Below are positions 60,879-64,000 of a stretch of 64,000 nucleotides of DNA, piece after piece (position 1 is the stretch's first letter; each line of letters starts with the position of its first letter). The stretch spans positions 1 through 64,000 of the forward strand of contig NZ_QTZO01000014.1 in assembly GCF_004025585.1 (NCBI RefSeq), written 5' to 3'. The position numbers were made by a program, and so were the translations under genes. The notes under the pieces are model-generated. The model worked only from the letters and a program-made list of their open reading frames with translations, was not told the origin of the DNA and made no database searches. This DNA is from Pseudodesulfovibrio sp. S3. Its GTDB lineage: Bacteria > Desulfobacterota > Desulfovibrionia > Desulfovibrionales > Desulfovibrionaceae.

Positions 60879-62051
60879 ATGGAAACACATGACGTCATCA
60901 TCCTCGGAGCCGGGGCCTCGGGCCTTTGGTGCGCCATGGTCGCAGCCGGACAGGGTCTCAAGGTCGCGGTGATAGACCACGGCCCCAAGGCGGCGCGCAA
61001 GGTGCGCGTGTCCGGCGGGGGCAAGTGCAACTTTACCAACCTGCACGTCACGCCCGCCAACTATATCTGCCACAATCCCCATTTCGTGAAATCCGCGCTG
61101 GCTCGCCTCTCTCCATGGGACGTGATCGGTTTCCTGGCCGAACACGGCATCACGTATGAAGAGCGCGAACACGGTCAGCTCTTCACCGACCAGGGTGCGG
61201 GCAAGGTGGCGGGAGCGTTGCTTGAACGATGCAACAGATTGGGCGTGGACATACTCTTGAACCGCGAAATCAGGAAGGTCTCGGGAGCAGGGTCCTTCAG
61301 CGTGGACACGGCTGGAGAAAGCCTGAGCTGCGGAAAGCTGGTCCTGGCCCTTGGTGGCCCGTCCTGGCCCCAGGTGGGGGCAACGGACCTCGGCTTCAGG
61401 CTGGCAAAACAGTTCGGGCTGAAGCTCGTCACACCGCATCCGGGACTGGTCCCGCTGGTGTTCCCCAAAAAACAGCAGCCCATGTGCGTGGAAATGGCGG
61501 GCAATGCCCTGCCCGTCACCGTGGAGACCGGCGGCATGCGCTTCACCGACCCCCTGCTCTTCACCCACAAGGGCATTTCCGGCCCGGCCATCCTGCAGGT
61601 ATCCTCCTATTGGCGGGAGAACCGCCCCGTGGTCATCGACTTTCTGCCGGGCCAGTCAATCCATGATGTCGTGGAGGAAAACAGAGGGTCCAATGCGCAG
61701 TTGCGCAACCTGCTGGCCCGCATCCTGCCCAAACGGCTGCCCGGCCTGATCCTTGAACAGGCCATGGCCGACACCGTGGTCAGCCAACTATCCAGACAGC
61801 AGATGGAAATCCTGGAAAACCGCATCCACCGGTTCACCGTCACCCCTGCCGGGACCGAAGGCTACGCCAAGGCCGAGGTCTGCGTAGGCGGCGTGGACAC
61901 GGATCAGATCTCCTCCAAGACCATGGAGTGCAGGAATGTACCAGGCCTGTTCGTCACCGGCGAGTCCCTGGATGTCACCGGCCACCTCGGAGGCTTCAAT
62001 CTCCATTGGGCCTTCGCCTCCGGCGCGGCCTGTGGTCACGGCCTAGCATAA
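60879..62051 (+). CDS. BaiN/HI0933-like NAD(P)/FAD-dependent oxidoreductase
   Basis: This 390-residue flavoprotein has an N-terminal FAD-binding Rossmann motif (VIILGAGASGLWCAMVAAGQG) and the family hallmark KVRVSGGGKCNFTN. LVLALGGPSWPQVGATDLGF follows in the middle, and the C-terminal GLFVTGESLDVTGHLGGFNLHWAFASGAACG closes the FAD site. Members include YhiN/HI0933 and bile-acid dehydratase-type BaiN; the substrate here is unknown. Confidence 0.93.
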   Translation: METHDVIILGAGASGLWCAMVAAGQGLKVAVIDHGPKAARKVRVSGGGKCNFTNLHVTPANYICHNPHFVKSALARLSPWDVIGFLAEHGITYEEREHGQLFTDQGAGKVAGALLERCNRLGVDILLNREIRKVSGAGSFSVDTAGESLSCGKLVLALGGPSWPQVGATDLGFRLAKQFGLKLVTPHPGLVPLVFPKKQQPMCVEMAGNALPVTVETGGMRFTDPLLFTHKGISGPAILQVSSYWRENRPVVIDFLPGQSIHDVVEENRGSNAQLRNLLARILPKRLPGLILEQAMADTVVSQLSRQQMEILENRIHRFTVTPAGTEGYAKAEVCVGGVDTDQISSKTMECRNVPGLFVTGESLDVTGHLGGFNLHWAFASGAACGHGLA

Positions 62052-62153
62052 CGCCCCTTCTGCTCCGCCATGAAGCAACAGCCCCCGGACGCTTGACGGC
62101 GATTCCCGCTTGAAGGTGTCCCATCCCAGTTCGACACCAGTGCCACAAAGTAC

Positions 62154-62191
62154 CAACAAGAAAGGCCCCGCAAGCGGGGCCTTTCTTGTTG
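62154..62191. terminator. Strong bidirectional terminator
   Basis: A perfect stem pairs CAACAAGAAAGGCCCCGC with GCGGGGCCTTTCTTGTTG across AA. It lies between the converging flavoprotein and 3D-domain genes. Confidence 0.88.
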
Positions 62192-62201
62192 GCTCACCCC
62201 C

Positions 62202-62696
62202 CTAAATCTCGAGGAGGGCGGCCTTGATGTTTTTCCTGCCGAATTCCCTGGCTTGGGATTCGTCCCACATGAAGATGTCGATGCGCTGGGTGAAGCGCTT
62301 GTTCATGAGGTCGTTGATCTCGAAAATGCCGTACCCCTCGATGCGCACCTTGCGGCCGAATACCCAGCCCTGGTCGAAGAGGTCTCGGGAAACGGCGATG
62401 GTGCCGGATCGGACCTTGCGCATGGAGGCGGCTATGAGCGGATCATCGTCACATTGGTCAGTGGACGGATTATATGCTGTCACCGTTACCGTGCGAACGG
62501 GTGACATATTCTTGGCCTTCTGGAGAAGGCGGGCCTCTTCCACGAAGTTCTTGCGAGCCTCGGAAGTCTTTTGCACCAGCTGAAGCCGATGGGTGAGGTC
62601 GTCTATCTTCTGTTGTTTGACAACTACGACCACAGCCATGATCACGATAGCCGCGCACAGGACCGGGGTTAGAGTGTAGTTGAAGAATACTTTCAT
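62202..62696 (-). CDS. 3D-domain exported protein, second paralogue
   Basis: This 164-residue protein has a signal anchor (residues ~8-26, PVLCAAIVIMAVVVVV) and a short coiled segment. The 3D domain follows (VTVTAYNPS, AVSRDLF, VRIEGYGIFEINDLMNKRFTQ, RIDIFMWDESQAREFG). It aligns over its last ~95 residues with the product of 2929-3321. GGGAG precedes the ATG. A much longer frame runs on upstream of this start, but it is the mirror of the next plus-strand gene and is not coding. Confidence 0.82.
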   Translation of the reverse strand: MKVFFNYTLTPVLCAAIVIMAVVVVVKQQKIDDLTHRLQLVQKTSEARKNFVEEARLLQKAKNMSPVRTVTVTAYNPSTDQCDDDPLIAASMRKVRSGTIAVSRDLFDQGWVFGRKVRIEGYGIFEINDLMNKRFTQRIDIFMWDESQAREFGRKNIKAALLEI

Positions 62697-63002
62697 CAGT
62701 GGATTGCTCCCTTTTTGATTTTTGGTTTGTGGCATATAATGGGCTGTTTTGACCTTGTCAACGTGTAATTTGGCTCGTGCAAACTTCGGACCTCTCAACA
62801 ATAACTGCTTGTTTTTAAAGACATAAAACAAAGACCGCCTGCAGCACCTACCGGGAAACAGAACATAGAAACGAAAAATATCAGCCCCTTGCGAGTGAAG
62901 GGAAATATCGCAAAAATAATTATAACGATATAGATTGACACCTTCGATATAGTATGGCCTAACTTTCCCTGTAGCTCGAAACAATAAAGGGATTAGAATA
63001 GG
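62697..63002. other. AT-rich intergenic region with divergent promoters
   Basis: This 306-base gap is markedly AT-rich at 62750-63000. TTGACA occurs at about 62934-62939 on the plus strand, followed by TATAG-containing DNA, a candidate promoter for the MBL-like gene. Base composition differs from the flanks, which would fit transferred DNA. No repeat or RNA gene is evident. Confidence 0.45.
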
Positions 63003-64000
63003 TTGACACAATTCAGGGCCCTTCCCGTACGCCAGGGCGACGCATATCTGCTGAAGAGCAAACGGGGAAGTTATCTCATAGACGGCGGCACCATATCCGG
63101 ATTCCTGCCCGAAATGCTTCGGGAGAGGCAAGTGGGCAAATTGCGGGCCGCAGTGTGCACGTTTGCGTGTCCAGAACGGCTTGGCGGCATTGTCGATCTC
63201 ATGGACGTCGGCTACCCGACAGGGGAATACTGGCTGCCGGAAAGCCTCAGGAACGTTGCCGAGACCGCTCGCGGTTTCAACGGCGACTGGCCGGCCTGGT
63301 TTGCTTTGTGTGGCCGACCGGTCCCGAAGGCCCTGCCGCCTGTCCTGCAAAGATTTCCGTCCGACCCCCTGGAAAAAGAACTGGTCGGATGCGCCATGCT
63401 CGCCATATTGGCCAGTTCCTGCTGTGTCGGAAAACTGCCTGAACAAACGCCTCTTCCCCTTCTCCCAACCCAAGCCATTGGCGCGGTCCTGAAAATCCTG
63501 ACCGACCACACGGCCGAAAACTGGAGCGGAACTCTTTCCTCGCTCCTCCGGGATGTTGGGACACACTTCGTCTCCGGCGGCGGACCGGCAGATTTGGCCC
63601 TGCTCTGCGGCCGGCTGCTGTTTCGTGCGGGAAATACCCTGAAGGTCAAACATCACAAAGGATGCAGGACCGCGGCAAGAGGCCTGGCCATGGTCATCAT
63701 GATCGAGGCATTGCGGGTCAGGGACAACCACCGGATACGTTTTTTCAGGCGGACAGACCAATGGGAGGACAAGCTGATTCCCAAGCACCCCTTCAAATGC
63801 CTCAACGGCATTGAGGTTTCCGCTCTCGGTCGGAAATACGACTCCGTCAATGCCCGGACCATGCACGAAGCGACTTCAGCCCTTACCGAGCCGGGCGGAG
63901 GGCTCGTATACCAATACGGAGACCGCCACTGCGGCGCGCTCTTTTGCGGAAACACCAAAATGTCCTTCCTGCACCGACAGAACCCCACACTCATCCGACG
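63003..64000 (+). CDS. Metallo-beta-lactamase-fold protein lacking metal ligands, truncated by the window end
   Basis: An open frame of 332 codons starts at TTG 63003 and has no stop before the window ends. The opening FRALPVRQGDAYLLKSKRGS and SYLIDGGT resemble the first strands of ComEC-like MBL proteins. Where TH-x-H-x-DH-x-GG is expected, it reads TFACPERLGG (53-62), so all ligands are missing. Near the end GGGLVYQYGDRHCGALFCGN resembles the 'vLFtGD' strand, with Asp replaced by Asn. The middle ~200 residues are unassigned. The first in-frame stop upstream is close before the TTG, so no earlier start exists. Confidence 0.6.
   Translation, partial: MTQFRALPVRQGDAYLLKSKRGSYLIDGGTISGFLPEMLRERQVGKLRAAVCTFACPERLGGIVDLMDVGYPTGEYWLPESLRNVAETARGFNGDWPAWFALCGRPVPKALPPVLQRFPSDPLEKELVGCAMLAILASSCCVGKLPEQTPLPLLPTQAIGAVLKILTDHTAENWSGTLSSLLRDVGTHFVSGGGPADLALLCGRLLFRAGNTLKVKHHKGCRTAARGLAMVIMIEALRVRDNHRIRFFRRTDQWEDKLIPKHPFKCLNGIEVSALGRKYDSVNARTMHEATSALTEPGGGLVYQYGDRHCGALFCGNTKMSFLHRQNPTLIR

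Noticed and set aside
62697-63866. The upstream 390 codons of a long minus-strand frame that ends in the 3D-domain gene
   Set aside because: The signal anchor and ribosome site at 62696 mark the real start. The upstream part is antisense to the MBL-like gene and crosses the AT-rich promoter region.

Overview
The window is a GC-rich bacterial chromosome segment, densely coded on both strands. The gene mix fits a Desulfovibrionaceae-type Deltaproteobacterium such as Pseudodesulfovibrio: fused TAXI-type TRAP permease with two binding proteins, Lrp-alanine dehydrogenase pair, many Cache/HAMP signalling proteins, a ferredoxin-nitroreductase and a c-di-GMP-I riboswitch. This placement is an inference from content, not a database match. 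No rRNA, tRNA, IS element, integrase or CRISPR array was seen.

Layout. 1-5.9 kb: a repeat-rich intergenic region, a Tat/lipobox M48 protease, a glutamine amidotransferase, a small 3D-domain protein, a YciI-like protein, a DUF3088-like frame interrupted by an in-frame TGA at its redox Cys (selenoprotein or decayed gene), then lrp-ald. 5.9-12.7 kb: DUF1007-NicO metal exporter, amino-acid-type binding protein plus PAS histidine kinase, fatty acid desaturase, AzlCD. 12.8-18.7 kb: radA, small protein, pgi, an NtrB-like kinase, a conserved unknown and a LysM lipoprotein. 18.7-26.1 kb: EamA transporter, an RsbU/RsbW fusion with its STAS antagonist, an ABC exporter with a very large insertion in its nucleotide-binding domain, and a CMD-family protein. 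26.3-36.4 kb: HD-GYP phosphodiesterase behind a c-di-GMP riboswitch, uvrA, MltD-like transglycosylase, PIN-PhoH, tautomerase, glycosyltransferase, and a FlgM-like gene behind a sigma-28 promoter. 36.5-49.1 kb: MCP, htpG with an upstream MerR-like regulator, MauE/DoxX protein, lipoproteins, nitroreductase, a degenerate GGDEF protein and a GGDEF-EAL protein. 49.1-57.5 kb: second repeat-rich region, TrmJ-like methyltransferase, TAXI TRAP system, malic enzyme, ThpR. 57.7-64 kb: pseudo-receiver/TPR protein, exonuclease III, a 29-residue membrane peptide, DJ-1/PfpI, BaiN-like flavoprotein, a second 3D-domain protein, and the 5' part of a metallo-beta-lactamase-fold gene that lacks its metal ligands.

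Two threads cross the window. One is c-di-GMP signalling: riboswitch, HD-GYP, GGDEF-EAL, and a GGDEF that has lost its catalytic motif but kept its inhibitory site. The other is a structured repeat family lying just after the stop codons of three unrelated genes, always in the sense orientation and with compensatory stem changes. The strongest candidates for something undescribed are that 3'-UTR RNA-like family, the TGA-containing DUF3088-like gene, the expanded ABC NBD and the metal-site-less MBL gene at the right edge.
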